NCBI RefSeq assembly: GCF_001690985.1
Contig: NZ_MAJS01000005.1
Location: 197,080-261,079 of the forward strand
Length of the DNA stretch: 64,000 bases
Direction: 5' to 3'
Source: Aliivibrio sp. 1S175
GTDB taxonomy: Bacteria; Pseudomonadota; Gammaproteobacteria; Enterobacterales; Vibrionaceae
Positions 45,164 to 57,440 of this stretch are shown piece by piece. The first letter of the stretch is position 1, and each line of letters begins with the position of its first letter. The translations under genes were made by a program, and so were the position numbers. The notes under the pieces were generated by a model, which worked only from the letters and a program-made list of their open reading frames with translations, ran no database searches and had not been told where the DNA came from.

Positions 45164-46705
45164 ATGCAACTTAATTCCACGGAAATTAGCGATCTAATCA
45201 AGCAACGTATTGAAAAGTTTAACGTTGTAAGTGAAGCTCGTAATGAAGGTACTATCGTTTCAGTAAGTGACGGTATTATTCGTATACACGGCCTAGCAGA
45301 TGTTATGCAAGGCGAAATGATTGAATTACCAGGTGGCCTTTATGCGCTAGCACTTAACCTTGAGCGTGACTCAGTGGGTGCAGTTGTAATGGGACCATAT
45401 GTCAACCTACAGGAAGGCATGAAGGTAACAAGTACTGGTCGTATCCTTGAGGTACCAGTAGGCCCTGAGATGCTAGGTCGTGTTGTAAACACACTTGGTG
45501 AGCCTATTGATGGTAAAGGTCCTATTGATGCTAAATTAACTTCTCCAGTAGAAGTGATTGCACCTGGTGTAATCGATCGTAAATCAGTAGACCAACCATT
45601 ACAAACTGGTTACAAATCAGTCGATTCAATGATCCCAATCGGCCGTGGTCAGCGTGAGCTAATCATCGGTGACCGTCAGACTGGTAAAACAGCAATGGCG
45701 ATCGATGCGATCATTAACCAGAAAAATTCTGGTATTTACTCTATCTATGTTGCGATTGGCCAAAAGGCATCAACAATTGCTAACGTAGTACGCAAATTAG
45801 AAGAGCACGGTGCGTTAGCTAATACTATCGTTGTTGTTGCTTCTGCTTCTGAATCTGCTGCGCTGCAATATCTTGCACCGTACTCAGGTTGTGCGATGGG
45901 TGAATACTTCCGTGACCGCGGTGAAGATGCTCTGATTGTTTATGATGATCTATCTAAGCAAGCAGTAGCTTATCGTCAGATTTCTCTACTATTGAAACGT
46001 CCACCGGGCCGTGAAGCGTTCCCTGGCGATGTATTCTATTTACACTCCCGTCTACTAGAGCGTGCTGCTCGTGTAAGCGAAGCGTATGTTGAGAAATTCA
46101 CTAATGGTGAAGTGAAAGGTAAAACAGGTTCTTTAACTGCTCTACCTATCATCGAAACTCAAGCTGGTGACGTATCTGCATTCGTACCAACCAATGTAAT
46201 CTCGATTACTGATGGTCAGATTTTCCTACAAACAGAACTGTTCACTGCTGGTGTTCGTCCTGCGGTAGATCCAGGTATCTCTGTATCTCGTGTAGGTGGT
46301 GCTGCGCAAACTAAGATCATTAAGAAACTGTCTGGTGGTATTCGTACTGCTCTTGCACAGTATCGTGAACTTGCAGCATTTGCTCAGTTCTCATCTGATC
46401 TTGATGACGCGACTAAAAAGCAACTTGATCACGGTGAGAAAGTAACTGAGCTTATGAAACAAAAGCAGTACGCTCCAATGTCTGTTTTTGATCAAGCGTT
46501 AGTTATCTTTACAGCTGAGAAAGGCTACTTGAATGATATCGAGCTTTCTAAGCTTGCTGATTTCGAAGAAGCGTTGCTGTCGTATGCTCACGGTCAATTT
46601 GCCGATCTAGCAACAGAGATCGACTCATCGGGTGCTTGGAATAAAGAAATTGAAGCTCAGTTCGTGAAACTGGTTGAAGATTTCAAAGCAACCCAGACCT
46701 GGTAA
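45164..46705 (+). CDS. atpA: ATP synthase F1 subunit alpha
   Basis: The non-catalytic nucleotide-binding subunit of F1. The start is the ATG at 45164 ([19 protein letters not shown]), giving 513 residues as in E. coli; eleven additional in-frame codons overlap atpH. Walker A is GDRQTGKTA, and the arginine-finger region [11 protein letters not shown] is intact. Confidence 0.99.
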   Translation: MQLNSTEISDLIKQRIEKFNVVSEARNEGTIVSVSDGIIRIHGLADVMQGEMIELPGGLYALALNLERDSVGAVVMGPYVNLQEGMKVTSTGRILEVPVGPEMLGRVVNTLGEPIDGKGPIDAKLTSPVEVIAPGVIDRKSVDQPLQTGYKSVDSMIPIGRGQRELIIGDRQTGKTAMAIDAIINQKNSGIYSIYVAIGQKASTIANVVRKLEEHGALANTIVVVASASESAALQYLAPYSGCAMGEYFRDRGEDALIVYDDLSKQAVAYRQISLLLKRPPGREAFPGDVFYLHSRLLERAARVSEAYVEKFTNGEVKGKTGSLTALPIIETQAGDVSAFVPTNVISITDGQIFLQTELFTAGVRPAVDPGISVSRVGGAAQTKIIKKLSGGIRTALAQYRELAAFAQFSSDLDDATKKQLDHGEKVTELMKQKQYAPMSVFDQALVIFTAEKGYLNDIELSKLADFEEALLSYAHGQFADLATEIDSSGAWNKEIEAQFVKLVEDFKATQTW

Positions 46706-46750
46706 TTCGTTGGTGGCCTGTTATGGGTCACCCGAAAACGGAGAGTAACG

Positions 46751-47617
46751 ATGGCCGGTGCGAAAGAGATTCGTAACAAGATCGGGAGTGTAAAAAGCAC
46801 TCAAAAGATCACGAAAGCAATGGAAATGGTAGCCGCTTCTAAAATGCGTCGCTCGCAAGAGTCGATGGCAGCGTCTCGTCCATATGCTGACACAATACGT
46901 AAAGTAATCGGTCATTTAGCGCTTGGTAGCCTTGAGTATCGTCATCCGTATCTTGACGAACGTGAAGCTAAGCGTGTTGGTTACATTGTTATTTCTAGTG
47001 ATCGTGGTTTGTGTGGTGGCTTAAACATTAACTTGTTTAAAAAAGTCATGACAGAAATGAAAACATGGTCTGAAGATGGTGTTGAAATTGATTTGGCCGT
47101 TATCGGCTCTAAAGCAACAGCATTCTTTAATAGTTATGGCGGTAATGTTATTGCTCAGAATTCAGGCTTAGGCGATAGCCCTAGTATTGAAGAACTGATT
47201 GGTAGCGTTGGTGTGATGCTGAAGAAATACGATGAAGGCCAACTGGATCGTTTGTATGTAGTGAACAATAAGTTCATTAATACAATGATACAAAAGCCAA
47301 CAATTGACCAATTACTTCCTTTGCCTAAATCAGAAGATGAAGCAATGAAACGCACTCACTCTTGGGACTATATATATGAGCCCGAGCCTAAACCATTACT
47401 AGATGCACTACTGGTTCGATACGTTGAATCACAAGTATATCAAGGTGTGGTTGAGAATTTAGCCTGCGAACACGTAGCGCGAATGATTGCGATGAAAGCG
47501 GCAACTGATAACGCTGGTGACATTATTGATGAACTGCAACTTGTGTATAACAAAGCCCGTCAATCGGCGATTACACAAGAGCTTTCTGAGATTGTTTCAG
47601 GCGCATCAGCGGTTTAA
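46751..47617 (+). CDS. atpG: ATP synthase F1 subunit gamma
   Basis: The rotor shaft of F1. The N-terminal [29 protein letters not shown] and C-terminal [21 protein letters not shown] helices form the coiled-coil axle. Length is 288 (E. coli 287). A GGAGAG ribosome site precedes the ATG. Confidence 0.98.
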   Translation: MAGAKEIRNKIGSVKSTQKITKAMEMVAASKMRRSQESMAASRPYADTIRKVIGHLALGSLEYRHPYLDEREAKRVGYIVISSDRGLCGGLNINLFKKVMTEMKTWSEDGVEIDLAVIGSKATAFFNSYGGNVIAQNSGLGDSPSIEELIGSVGVMLKKYDEGQLDRLYVVNNKFINTMIQKPTIDQLLPLPKSEDEAMKRTHSWDYIYEPEPKPLLDALLVRYVESQVYQGVVENLACEHVARMIAMKAATDNAGDIIDELQLVYNKARQSAITQELSEIVSGASAV

Positions 47618-47623
47618 GCATAG

Positions 47624-49054
<1,431 letters not shown>

Positions 49055-49072
49055 GGCTGATTAGGAGGCGAT

Positions 49073-49495
49073 ATGGCAGCAATGACCTTTCACCTGGACG
49101 TTGTAAGTGCTGAAAAGAAATTATTTTCAGGGCTAGTAGAAACGATGCAGGTGACCGGTAGCGAGGGTGAGCTTGGTATTTTCCATGGTCACGCACCGCT
49201 GCTGACCGCTATCACGCCTGGTATGGTGCGTATTGTTAAACAGCACGGTCATGAAGAGTACATTTATGTCTCTGGTGGCATTGTTGAGGTTCAACCTGGT
49301 TCAGCAACTGTTCTTGCAGATGCTGCTATCCGTGGAGTTGACCTAGACGCAGCTAAGGCAGAAGAAGCTAAACGCAAGGCTGAGGAGAATATCCGTAATC
49401 AGCATGGCGACATTAACTTCGCTCAAGCGGCTGGTGATTTGGCTAAAGCGATCGCACAGCTTCGAGTTATCGAACTGACAAAACGTTCGCGTTAA
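49073..49495 (+). CDS. atpC: ATP synthase F1 subunit epsilon
   Basis: A 140-residue protein with an N-terminal beta sandwich ([29 protein letters not shown]) and C-terminal regulatory helices that inhibit ATP hydrolysis. The start is well defined by a near-perfect AGGAGG site 6 bp upstream. It closes the atp operon; a terminator follows. Confidence 0.98.
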   Translation: MAAMTFHLDVVSAEKKLFSGLVETMQVTGSEGELGIFHGHAPLLTAITPGMVRIVKQHGHEEYIYVSGGIVEVQPGSATVLADAAIRGVDLDAAKAEEAKRKAEENIRNQHGDINFAQAAGDLAKAIAQLRVIELTKRSR

Positions 49496-49512
49496 TCAAG
49501 TACCATTAGAAA

Positions 49513-49542
49513 GAAGGCGGCCTATATGGTCGCCTTTTCTTT
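49513..49542 (+). terminator. Terminator of the atp operon
   Basis: AAGGCGGCC-TATAT-GGTCGCCTT followed by TTCTTT, 20 bp after atpC. Confidence 0.88.
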
Positions 49543-49726
49543 AATATAAGTTGTAATTCTTACTAATATCTCACCCTATAATGTATCTTTTATCATATAA
49601 TTTAGTTCGAATATTAATCCCATTGGTTATTTATTAATAAAAATAATGCAGTAAATAATGGATTTAGTATTTTTGTATCAATGAGCTAGGCAATTTAAGT
49701 CAGCATAAAAATAAAATAGGCTTTCT

Positions 49727-51085
49727 ATGAACTTCAGTGCAGTAATTCTGGCAGCGGGTAAAGGCACTCGCATGTATTCAAATAAACCTAAAGTACTTCA
49801 TACTTTAGCGGGTAGACCAATGGCTAAACATGTAATCGATACATGTGAAGGTCTTGGAGCTAAAAATATTCATCTTGTTTATGGTCACGGTGGTGATCAA
49901 ATGCAAGCTGAGTTAGGTCAAGAAAGAGTGACGTGGGTTCTTCAAGCTGAGCAATTAGGTACCGGTCACGCGGTTAATCAAGCATCACCAGAATTTTCTG
50001 ATGATGAAAAAGTATTAATTCTTTATGGTGATGTTCCACTAATTAGTGCTGAGACAGTAGAGAATTTATTAGATGCTCAACCTACTGGTGGCATCGCTTT
50101 ACTTACCGTTGTTTTAGATAATCCTATGGGTTATGGCCGTATTATTCGTCGTAATGGCCCTGTTATTGCGATTGTAGAGCAAAAAGACGCGACAGAAGAA
50201 CAGAAGCTGATAAAAGAGATTAATACGGGTGTAATGGTTGCTACGGGCGGTGATTTAAAACGTTGGTTATCTGCTCTTAAAAATGAAAATGCACAAGGTG
50301 AATATTATCTAACAGATATCATTGCAGCAGCTCATGATGAAGGTCGTGCAGTTGAAGCGGTTCACCCTGTTAGCCCAATTGAAGTTGAAGGTGTGAATGA
50401 TCGTGCACAATTAGCGCGTTTAGAAAGAGCATTTCAATTAGCACAAGCACAAAAATTATTAGAGCAAGGTGTTATGCTTCGCGATCCTAGCCGTTTTGAT
50501 CTAAGAGGATCATTGCAGTGTGGTATGGATATTGAGATCGACGTAAACGTGATCATCGAAGGTAATGTAACTTTGGGTGATAATGTTGTTATTGGCGCTG
50601 GTTGTGTGCTGAAAGATTGTGAGATTGATGACAATACAATTGTTCGCCCATACAGTGTAATTGAAGGTGCTACCATTGGTGAAGATTGTACCGTTGGCCC
50701 ATTTACTCGTTTACGCCCAGGAGCCGAACTGTGTAATGACGCTCACGTAGGTAACTTTGTTGAGGTGAAAAACGTACGCTTAGGTGAAGGTTCTAAAGCA
50801 AACCACCTTACGTATCTTGGTGATGCTGAGATTGGTAAACGAGTGAACGTTGGTGCTGGTGTAATTACTTGTAATTATGATGGTGCAAATAAGTTTAAAA
50901 CAGTTATTGGCGATGATGTTTTTGTTGGCTCAGACAGTCAACTTATCGCACCAATTACGATAGCTAATGGTGCAACAGTCGGTGCAGGTTCAACAGTAAC
51001 TAAAGACATTAGTGAAAATGAACTTTACATTAGCCGTGCGAAAGAGCGTCGAATTGCGAATTGGCAACGTCCGACTAAAAAATAA
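49727..51085 (+). CDS. glmU: Bifunctional UDP-GlcNAc pyrophosphorylase / GlcN-1-P acetyltransferase GlmU
   Basis: Makes UDP-N-acetylglucosamine for peptidoglycan and lipopolysaccharide. The N-terminal nucleotidyltransferase has LAAGKGTRM (residues ~8-16) and YGDVPL; the C-terminal half is a left-handed hexapeptide-repeat helix ending in [11 protein letters not shown]. Length is 452 (E. coli 456). It has its own terminator downstream; the usual partner glmS is not within reach here. Confidence 0.98.
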   Translation: MNFSAVILAAGKGTRMYSNKPKVLHTLAGRPMAKHVIDTCEGLGAKNIHLVYGHGGDQMQAELGQERVTWVLQAEQLGTGHAVNQASPEFSDDEKVLILYGDVPLISAETVENLLDAQPTGGIALLTVVLDNPMGYGRIIRRNGPVIAIVEQKDATEEQKLIKEINTGVMVATGGDLKRWLSALKNENAQGEYYLTDIIAAAHDEGRAVEAVHPVSPIEVEGVNDRAQLARLERAFQLAQAQKLLEQGVMLRDPSRFDLRGSLQCGMDIEIDVNVIIEGNVTLGDNVVIGAGCVLKDCEIDDNTIVRPYSVIEGATIGEDCTVGPFTRLRPGAELCNDAHVGNFVEVKNVRLGEGSKANHLTYLGDAEIGKRVNVGAGVITCNYDGANKFKTVIGDDVFVGSDSQLIAPITIANGATVGAGSTVTKDISENELYISRAKERRIANWQRPTKK

Positions 51086-51109
51086 TTTACACGTATATTA
51101 TTGATAATA

Positions 51110-51139
51110 AAAAAGAAGCTATTACGGCTTCTTTTTTTA
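51110..51139 (+). terminator. Terminator of glmU
   Basis: AAAAGAAGC-TATTACG-GCTTCTTTTTTT, strong hairpin with seven T. Confidence 0.92.
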
Positions 51140-51183
51140 TGCCTCTAATTTGATCTTTTAATCGTACAGCTCAAATTACAGAT

Positions 51184-51215
51184 AAAAAAAATGCTGACCG
51201 AAGTCAGCATTTTTT
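51184..51215 (-). terminator. Terminator of the cold-shock gene
   Basis: AAAAAATGCTGAC-CGAA-GTCAGCATTTTTT, symmetrical, so it works in both directions; the minus-strand cold-shock gene ends 24 bp away. Confidence 0.92.
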
Positions 51216-51238
51216 AGAATTCAATTCGAAAGTTCGAA

Positions 51239-51448
51239 TTACTCACCAACAACGTTAGCTGCTTGTGGGCCTTTTTGGCCTTGTTCTACTTCGAAAGAAA
51301 CCTTTTGGCCTTCTTTCAGAGTTTTGAAGCCTTCAGATGCGATAGCACGGAAGTGAACGAATACGTCAGCGCCGCCGTTATCTTGAGTAATGAAGCCGAA
51401 ACCTTTCTCTTCGTTAAACCACTTAACGATACCAGTTGTTTTAGACAT
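51239..51448 (-). CDS. Cold-shock protein, CspA family
   Basis: A 69-residue OB-fold RNA chaperone. RNP1 KGFGFIT (residues 15-21) and RNP2 DVFVHF (28-33) are intact. The start has AGGA upstream. The next gene upstream begins beyond 57 kb on the other strand, and ~275 bp of AT-rich DNA precede the start (51449-51725), room for the long leader typical of cspA-type genes; I see no clear cold box there. Which paralogue this is cannot be told. Confidence 0.95.
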   Translation of the reverse strand: MSKTTGIVKWFNEEKGFGFITQDNGGADVFVHFRAIASEGFKTLKEGQKVSFEVEQGQKGPQAANVVGE

Positions 51449-51684
51449 AATAATATCCTAATTTTTTTAATTAAATAATTCGCGTAATGCGAAGTTGTAG
51501 CCATAAAGAATTATTTATTTGAGGTAAAACATATGTATAAAAAGCTTCAAGCATAACTGGTAAAGCAGTATAACGAAGGTTTCAAAAGCATAATATTACA
51601 GATAAATAGGTCTGTTTACAGGCCGAGAAAAATAATAGCATTTTTAAACTGATTGTATAGCATAATTTCAAAAATGAATGAAAA

Positions 51685-51711
51685 TAAGGCTAAAAACTAA
51701 TTAGCCTTATA
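51685..51711 (-). terminator. Terminator of the ilvGMDA operon
   Basis: Minus strand AAGGCTAA-TTAGTTT-TTAGCCTT followed by ATTTTC, 15 bp after the ilvA stop. Confidence 0.82.
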
Positions 51712-51725
51712 AACGGCATACGCTA

Positions 51726-53258
51726 TTAAGATAAAAAGAACTGATATGCAGGGTTATTACTTTCATCTTTCCACTGATAACCTAATTCTTTGAGATGCTT
51801 TGAAAAATTAAGAAGATCGCTGTCATCCAATTCAAAACCACATAAGACCCGTCCATAATCGGCTCCGTGATTACGGTAATTGAATAAGCTGATGTTCCAA
51901 TGGGTACCGAGAGTGCTTAAAAATTTAACGAGTGCTCCGGGATACTCTGGAAATTCAAAGCTATACAATCTTTCTGTCAGAGGTTTTGATGGTTTACCCC
52001 CAATCATGTAACGAATATGAAGTTTGGCCATTTCATTATCAGAGAGATCGACTACAGGATAATCACCGTGTTGTAAGTCACTGATTATACTATCTAGCTC
52101 TTGTTGTCCCTCGAGAAGTCGGACACCTACAAAAATATTGGCTAGTTTGTCATCGTTATAACGATAGTTAAACTCAGTCACTGCTCGACCGCCGATAAGG
52201 TTGCAAAACTCAAAGAATGCTCCCTGACGTTCTGGAATAGTAACGGCAAGTAACCCTTCTCGTTTTTCGCCTAATTCACAGCGTTCTGATACATAACGTA
52301 ACCCGTGAAAATTAGTATTTGCACCTGAAAGCACCGTACTTAGTTGCTTGTCTTTAAGTTGATGCTGGTCAGCGAATTTCTTTAATCCAGCTAAAGCGAG
52401 TGCCCCTGATGGCTCAGCAATAGCTCGAGTGTCTTCAAAGATGTCTTTGACTGCTGCACAAATCTCATCACTAGAAACGGTAATATGGCCATCAATATAT
52501 TGTTGGCATAAACGGAAGGTTTCATCACCAATGCGCTTTACGGCAACACCGTCAGCAAACATACTCACTTGATCGAGAACTACAGGCTCACCGGCATCTA
52601 ATGCGGCTTTTAAACAAGCTGAATCTTCAGGTTCTACGGCGATAATTTTTATTTCAGGCATCAGTTGCTTAATGAGAACGGCAACTCCTGCGGCTAAGCC
52701 ACCACCACCCACCGGAACAAAAATATAATCTAAATGCCCATTTTGTTGCAGCATTTCCATTCCAATCGTTCCCTGACCAGCAATCACTAAAGGATGGTCA
52801 AATGGGGGAACAAATGTATAACCGTGAAGTTGTGATAATCGTTCTGCTTCTGCTTTGGCTTCATCAAAGTTACTGCCGTGAAGGATGACTTGGCCACCAA
52901 AACCTTTAACCGCTTCTACTTTTATATCAGGCGTGGTACGTGGCATAACTATCGTGGTTTTAATTCCGAGTTTAGTGCCTGATAATGCCATTCCTTGCGC
53001 ATGATTTCCGGCAGAGGCTGCGATAACCCCTGCTTTCTGTTGCTCTTCGGTTAAGCTCGATACCATATTGTAAGCGCCGCGAAGTTTAAACGAGTGAACG
53101 GGTTGACGATCTTCTCGTTTTAATTGAACTCGGTTTTGAATGCGTTCAGACAAACGAGGCATGTCTTGAAGCGGCGTTACTGTCGCCACATCATAGACTG
53201 GTGCCCGTAAGATCTGACGCAGGTATTCTGCGCCAGTTTGATAAGAAGGTGTTGTCAT
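51726..53258 (-). CDS. ilvA: Biosynthetic threonine dehydratase IlvA
   Basis: A PLP enzyme converting threonine to 2-oxobutanoate, the first step to isoleucine. The PLP lysine is K58 (HSFKLRGAYNM), and the phosphate cradle is in VGGGGLAAGVA. The C-terminal half holds two ACT-like regulatory domains for isoleucine feedback. Length is 510 (E. coli 514). It is the last gene of ilvGMDA, 4 bp after ilvD. Confidence 0.98.
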   Translation of the reverse strand: MTTPSYQTGAEYLRQILRAPVYDVATVTPLQDMPRLSERIQNRVQLKREDRQPVHSFKLRGAYNMVSSLTEEQQKAGVIAASAGNHAQGMALSGTKLGIKTTIVMPRTTPDIKVEAVKGFGGQVILHGSNFDEAKAEAERLSQLHGYTFVPPFDHPLVIAGQGTIGMEMLQQNGHLDYIFVPVGGGGLAAGVAVLIKQLMPEIKIIAVEPEDSACLKAALDAGEPVVLDQVSMFADGVAVKRIGDETFRLCQQYIDGHITVSSDEICAAVKDIFEDTRAIAEPSGALALAGLKKFADQHQLKDKQLSTVLSGANTNFHGLRYVSERCELGEKREGLLAVTIPERQGAFFEFCNLIGGRAVTEFNYRYNDDKLANIFVGVRLLEGQQELDSIISDLQHGDYPVVDLSDNEMAKLHIRYMIGGKPSKPLTERLYSFEFPEYPGALVKFLSTLGTHWNISLFNYRNHGADYGRVLCGFELDDSDLLNFSKHLKELGYQWKDESNNPAYQFFLS

Positions 53259-53262
53259 AAAT

Positions 53263-55119
53263 TTACCCTTCTAACTTAGATCTATCACGCACCGCTCCTT
53301 TATCTGCACTCGTCGCCATCATTGCATAGGCTTTTAGTGCAAAAGAGACTTCACGTTGACGATTAACAGGCTTCCAACCTAACTTATCTTGTTCTGCTCG
53401 ACGCTCGCTTAATTCAGCTTCTGGTACATCAAGCGTGATAGAGCGGCTTGGAATATCAATGGTGATAATATCCCCTGTTTTTACGAGCCCTATTGTGCCA
53501 CCACTTGCTGCTTCTGGTGAGGCGTGACCAATAGACAGGCCTGATGTACCGCCAGAGAAACGACCATCAGTTAGAAGTGCACACGCTTTACCAAGTCCCA
53601 TTGATTTTAGATAAGTGGTCGGGTACAACATTTCTTGCATCCCCGGACCGCCTTTAGGGCCTTCGTAGCGAATAACTACCACATTACCTGCTTTTACTTT
53701 GCCAGCTAAAATACTTTCTACTGCGGTATCTTGGCTTTCAAATACAATGGCTGGACCTTGGAATTTAAGGTTATCTTCGTCAACACCCGCCGTTTTTACA
53801 ATACAACCATCAACCGCGATATTACCAGAAAGAACCGCTAGGCCACCTTCTTGGCTAAAGGCATTCTCTTTTGTTCGGATACAGCCATTTTCACGGTCAT
53901 CATCAAGACGATCCCAACGACAATCTTGTGAGAACGCTTTAGTGGTTCGAATACCTGCAGGACCGGCACGGAAAAATTTAAGTACCGCTTCATCTTCGGT
54001 TTGCATAATGTCGTATTGAGCCAGTTGCTCTTTCATCGTTAAGCCAAGCACGGTATTGGTATTACTATTCAGTAGGTTTGCTCGATCTAACTCGCCAAGG
54101 ATAGCCATTACTCCACCTGCACGGTGAACGTCTTCCATGTGATATTTAGGTGTTGAAGGGGCTACTTTACATAGATGAGGCACTCGACGAGACATCTCAT
54201 CAATATCATCCATATCAAAATCGATTTCGCCTTCTTGAGCGGATGCGATTAGGTGAAGTACCGTATTACTTGAACCGCCCATTGCAATATCTAACGCCAT
54301 TGCATTTTCAAATGCCGCTTTGTTGGCAATATTACGTGGCAGAGCGGAATCATCGCCTTGTTCGTAATAACGTTTGGTTAGAGTAACAATACGTTTGCCG
54401 GCATTGATAAATAGTTCTTCACGATCGGCGTGAGTAGCAAGCATTGACCCGTTACCTGGTTGAGATAACCCTAATGCTTCGGTTAAACAGTTCATTGAGT
54501 TGGCGGTAAACATACCAGAACATGAACCACAAGTTGGACACGCTGAACGTTCTATTTGCTCACTTTGTGCATCAGAAACCGTTGGATCAGCACCTTGGAT
54601 CATGGCATCAACTAAATCAAGTTTAATGATTTGATCTGAAAGCTTCGTTTTACCTGCTTCCATTGGACCGCCAGACACAAAGATCACTGGAATATTAAGG
54701 CGCATTGCTGCCATCATCATTCCTGGAGTGATTTTGTCACAGTTAGAGATACATACCATTGCATCTGCACAGTGCGCATTAACCATGTATTCAACAGAAT
54801 CAGCAATAAGTTCACGTGATGGCAGAGAATAAAGCATGCCACCATGACCCATTGCAATGCCATCATCAACTGCAATGGTATTAAATTCTTTAGCGATACC
54901 GCCTGCTTTTTCAATTTCACCAGCAACCAATTGTCCCATGTCTTTTAGATGAACGTGACCCGGAACAAATTGGGTAAATGAGTTAACCACGGCAATGATA
55001 GGTTTACCAAAATCTTCTTCTTTTACGCCAGTTGCACGCCATAGTGCGCGAGCTCCAGCCATGTTACGGCCATGAGTTGTGGTGGCTGAACGGTATCTGT
55101 TTTTAGGTGATGTAGGCAT
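53263..55119 (-). CDS. ilvD: Dihydroxy-acid dehydratase IlvD
   Basis: An iron-sulfur enzyme that dehydrates the dihydroxy acids of isoleucine and valine synthesis. Cluster and metal ligands are visible: [15 protein letters not shown] and [19 protein letters not shown]. Length is 618 (E. coli 616). It follows ilvM by 25 bp with its own AAAGGA site. In E. coli and V. cholerae ilvE stands between ilvM and ilvD; here it is absent and the junction shows no trace of it. Confidence 0.98.
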   Translation of the reverse strand: MPTSPKNRYRSATTTHGRNMAGARALWRATGVKEEDFGKPIIAVVNSFTQFVPGHVHLKDMGQLVAGEIEKAGGIAKEFNTIAVDDGIAMGHGGMLYSLPSRELIADSVEYMVNAHCADAMVCISNCDKITPGMMMAAMRLNIPVIFVSGGPMEAGKTKLSDQIIKLDLVDAMIQGADPTVSDAQSEQIERSACPTCGSCSGMFTANSMNCLTEALGLSQPGNGSMLATHADREELFINAGKRIVTLTKRYYEQGDDSALPRNIANKAAFENAMALDIAMGGSSNTVLHLIASAQEGEIDFDMDDIDEMSRRVPHLCKVAPSTPKYHMEDVHRAGGVMAILGELDRANLLNSNTNTVLGLTMKEQLAQYDIMQTEDEAVLKFFRAGPAGIRTTKAFSQDCRWDRLDDDRENGCIRTKENAFSQEGGLAVLSGNIAVDGCIVKTAGVDEDNLKFQGPAIVFESQDTAVESILAGKVKAGNVVVIRYEGPKGGPGMQEMLYPTTYLKSMGLGKACALLTDGRFSGGTSGLSIGHASPEAASGGTIGLVKTGDIITIDIPSRSITLDVPEAELSERRAEQDKLGWKPVNRQREVSFALKAYAMMATSADKGAVRDRSKLEG

Positions 55120-55144
55120 GTCATTAATCCTTTAAATTTTTATC

Positions 55145-55390
55145 TTATGCGCGATTCAATGTAGATACATGAACCGCGGTAATATCCCAAAGTTTTTCAA
55201 TTTGATTCGTAAGCAGGCTGATAGGACGATCGCTTTCTACAATAATTTCGATAGCAGCAATTCCACTTGATTGGTTTTGAGTCGCAAGTACCTGTTTGAT
55301 TGAAAATCCACGGTGACGGATCACTCGCAATACGCGTTCTAATAATACCGGTTTATCAGTTGCTTCAATTTCTAAAATATAACGTTGCAT
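55145..55390 (-). CDS. ilvM: Acetolactate synthase II small subunit IlvM
   Basis: An 81-residue ACT-domain subunit needed for activity and stability of acetolactate synthase II. It shows LERVLRVIRHRGFSIKQVLAT. The start codon shares one base with the ilvG stop, so the two are translationally coupled. Confidence 0.95.
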   Translation of the reverse strand: MQRYILEIEATDKPVLLERVLRVIRHRGFSIKQVLATQNQSSGIAAIEIIVESDRPISLLTNQIEKLWDITAVHVSTLNRA

Positions 55391-57036
55391 TATTCACCCT
55401 CCACCATGTCTTGGTTTGCTGCCCCTGGTGGAACAAGCGGCCATACATTTTCTTCTTCAGAAATAAGCACGTGCAACATATAAGCGGTTTTACTTTCTAA
55501 CATCTCTTTTAGTGCTGGCTCTACTTCTTCTTTGCGTGTGATGGTTTTTCCTGGAATATTAAAGGCGGCAGCTAATGCAACAAAATCAGGGTTGTCGTCT
55601 AAGATAGTTTCGCTATGTCGTCCATCAAAAAACAGGGATTGCCATTGGCGTACCATACCTAAACGTTGGTTGTTTAATAAAACCATTTTTACAGGGATCT
55701 GTTTGCGCTTTAGCGTGCCTAGTTCTTGAACGTTCATCATGAACGAACCATCTCCGGTGATAAGAATAGCCTCATCATTTGGGCGAGCAACTTTTGCGCC
55801 CATGGCAGCCGGTAAGCCAAAACCCATGGTGCCAAGACCTGCTGAGGTAAGGTAATTTTCTGGAGCGCGTGGCTGAATATGCTGTGCAGCCCACATTTGG
55901 TGTTGACCAACATCGGTGGCAACAATAGAGCTGTCAGGCATCATATCTGATAATTGCTTAAGCAATAATGGGGCGTAGATAAGGTCTCCGGGATGATCGT
56001 AGCACCACTTAAATTCAGTACGAAGCGATGATACATTTTTTAACCAAGGAGTTAGGTCTTGAGATACATTCAGTTTAGGCAAAATAACATTGATATCACC
56101 GCGCAATGTTGAGTGAGCGTGACGAAGTTTATTGAATTCGGCGGCATCAATATCGATATGAATGACTTTGGCATGTGGTGCAAAACTTTCTAGCTTTCCT
56201 GTTACACGATCATCAAAACGAGCGCCGACAACAATCAATAGGTCAGACTCTTGAACGATAAGGTTGGCGGCTTTTGTTCCATGCATTCCTACCATGCCTA
56301 AATAATGTGGGTCGTGCCTTTCTATCGAACCTAGACCTTTGAGTGTACTTACTGATGGCATCGGGTTATTACGTAAAAACTCACGAACTGAATCCGTTGC
56401 ATGAGCAAGTTGCACACCACCTCCGACATATAGAACAGGTTTAACGCTGTTTTTTAGAATGGCTTCAGCGGCTTCAATACTTTCTTGAGGGGCTACAGGA
56501 ATCGCTGGTGGTTCAAAATATGGGAGGGTCGTTACTGGTGCTTCAGCAACTTGTACGTCTTTAGCTATATCAATAAGCACAGGGCCAGGTCGACCGGCTT
56601 TAGCTACTTCAAAAGCTTCTGCAATTACAGGGGCTAGTTCATTGATGTCGGTAACAAGGTAGCTGTGTTTAGTACAAGAGAGGGACATTCCAATCACATC
56701 CATCTCTTGGAAGGCATCAGTACCTATTAAATGACTGGCGACTTGGCCTGTGATGGCGACAAGAGGAATGGAATCCAGCATTGCATCAGCAAGACCAGTA
56801 ATAAGGTTAGTAGCTCCAGGTCCGGAAGTTGCTAAACAAACAGCAACGTCTTTCGTTGACCGAGCCATACCAATGGCGGCCATGGCTGCACCTTGTTCAT
56901 GACGGCAGAGGATATGCTCTACACCACCATCGTATAGGGCGTCATAGATAGGCATAATTGCGCCTCCAGGATACCCAAAGACTGTTTTTATTCCTTCATC
57001 TCTTAAGGCTTTTACTACTAACTGTGAGCCATTCAT
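55390..57036 (-). CDS. ilvG: Acetolactate synthase II large subunit IlvG
   Basis: A thiamine-diphosphate enzyme that condenses pyruvate with pyruvate or 2-oxobutanoate, the first common step to valine, leucine and isoleucine. The N-terminal [11 protein letters not shown] with its activating glutamate in [11 protein letters not shown], and the TPP motif [19 protein letters not shown], are intact. Length is 548, the same as intact E. coli IlvG, with no frameshift like that of E. coli K-12. An attenuator and leader peptide precede it. Confidence 0.98.
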   Translation of the reverse strand: MNGSQLVVKALRDEGIKTVFGYPGGAIMPIYDALYDGGVEHILCRHEQGAAMAAIGMARSTKDVAVCLATSGPGATNLITGLADAMLDSIPLVAITGQVASHLIGTDAFQEMDVIGMSLSCTKHSYLVTDINELAPVIAEAFEVAKAGRPGPVLIDIAKDVQVAEAPVTTLPYFEPPAIPVAPQESIEAAEAILKNSVKPVLYVGGGVQLAHATDSVREFLRNNPMPSVSTLKGLGSIERHDPHYLGMVGMHGTKAANLIVQESDLLIVVGARFDDRVTGKLESFAPHAKVIHIDIDAAEFNKLRHAHSTLRGDINVILPKLNVSQDLTPWLKNVSSLRTEFKWCYDHPGDLIYAPLLLKQLSDMMPDSSIVATDVGQHQMWAAQHIQPRAPENYLTSAGLGTMGFGLPAAMGAKVARPNDEAILITGDGSFMMNVQELGTLKRKQIPVKMVLLNNQRLGMVRQWQSLFFDGRHSETILDDNPDFVALAAAFNIPGKTITRKEEVEPALKEMLESKTAYMLHVLISEEENVWPLVPPGAANQDMVEGE

Positions 57037-57110
57037 ACACTGTCGCTCCCTGCGTGAGTGATTGCTTCTCTATTTTTGCACATCATGTGCTCCCATTTCT
57101 TCCTGAATCC

Positions 57111-57147
57111 ATAAAAAAACCCCCTTGCTTGTAAGCTTGGGGGTTTT
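57111..57147 (-). terminator. ilv operon attenuator terminator
   Basis: Minus strand AAAACCCCC...GGGGGTTTT with an inner GCTT/AAGC pair, followed by further T (TTTTTTTAT in all). It stands between the ilv leader peptide and ilvG, the position of the classical attenuator. Confidence 0.9.
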
Positions 57148-57180
57148 AAGTGTGCGTTGCTGTTGTTACTTTTTGCTCAC

Positions 57181-57255
57181 TTATCCCCGCGCGGTGACCA
57201 GAATCACCACGAGAATGTTAATAATTAGAATATTCAGTTGAGCAAAAAAGGTCAT
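57181..57255 (-). CDS. ilvL: ilv operon leader peptide IlvL
   Basis: A 24-residue frame beginning MTFFAQLNILIINILVV. It contains five Ile, four Leu and three Val codons, with the dense run at codons 7-20, exactly what an attenuator sensor for branched-chain aminoacyl-tRNAs needs. The stop lies 33 bp before the attenuator hairpin. E. coli IlvL is similar in design (32 residues) but not in sequence. The ribosome site (CGGATAG) is weak, as in many leaders. Confidence 0.9.
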   Translation of the reverse strand: MTFFAQLNILIINILVVILVTARG

Positions 57256-57440
57256 TTAATCTATCCGTAAGCGTATTTTTTTTGATAATTCGTTACATTA
57301 ACTTAGTGGTAACACAGACATGGCTCCCATGACAAGAAAAAACTCTCATTTTATTCACAATTCTCGTTCATTTAGCGCTTATATATAACAAATCAATAAA
57401 AAGCGTCGAAATACTCGCTTTACAACTAATTGGGTAAAAA

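Noticed and set aside
51263-51478. 71-codon plus-strand frame over the cold-shock gene
   Set aside because: Antisense shadow of an unmistakable CspA-family gene.
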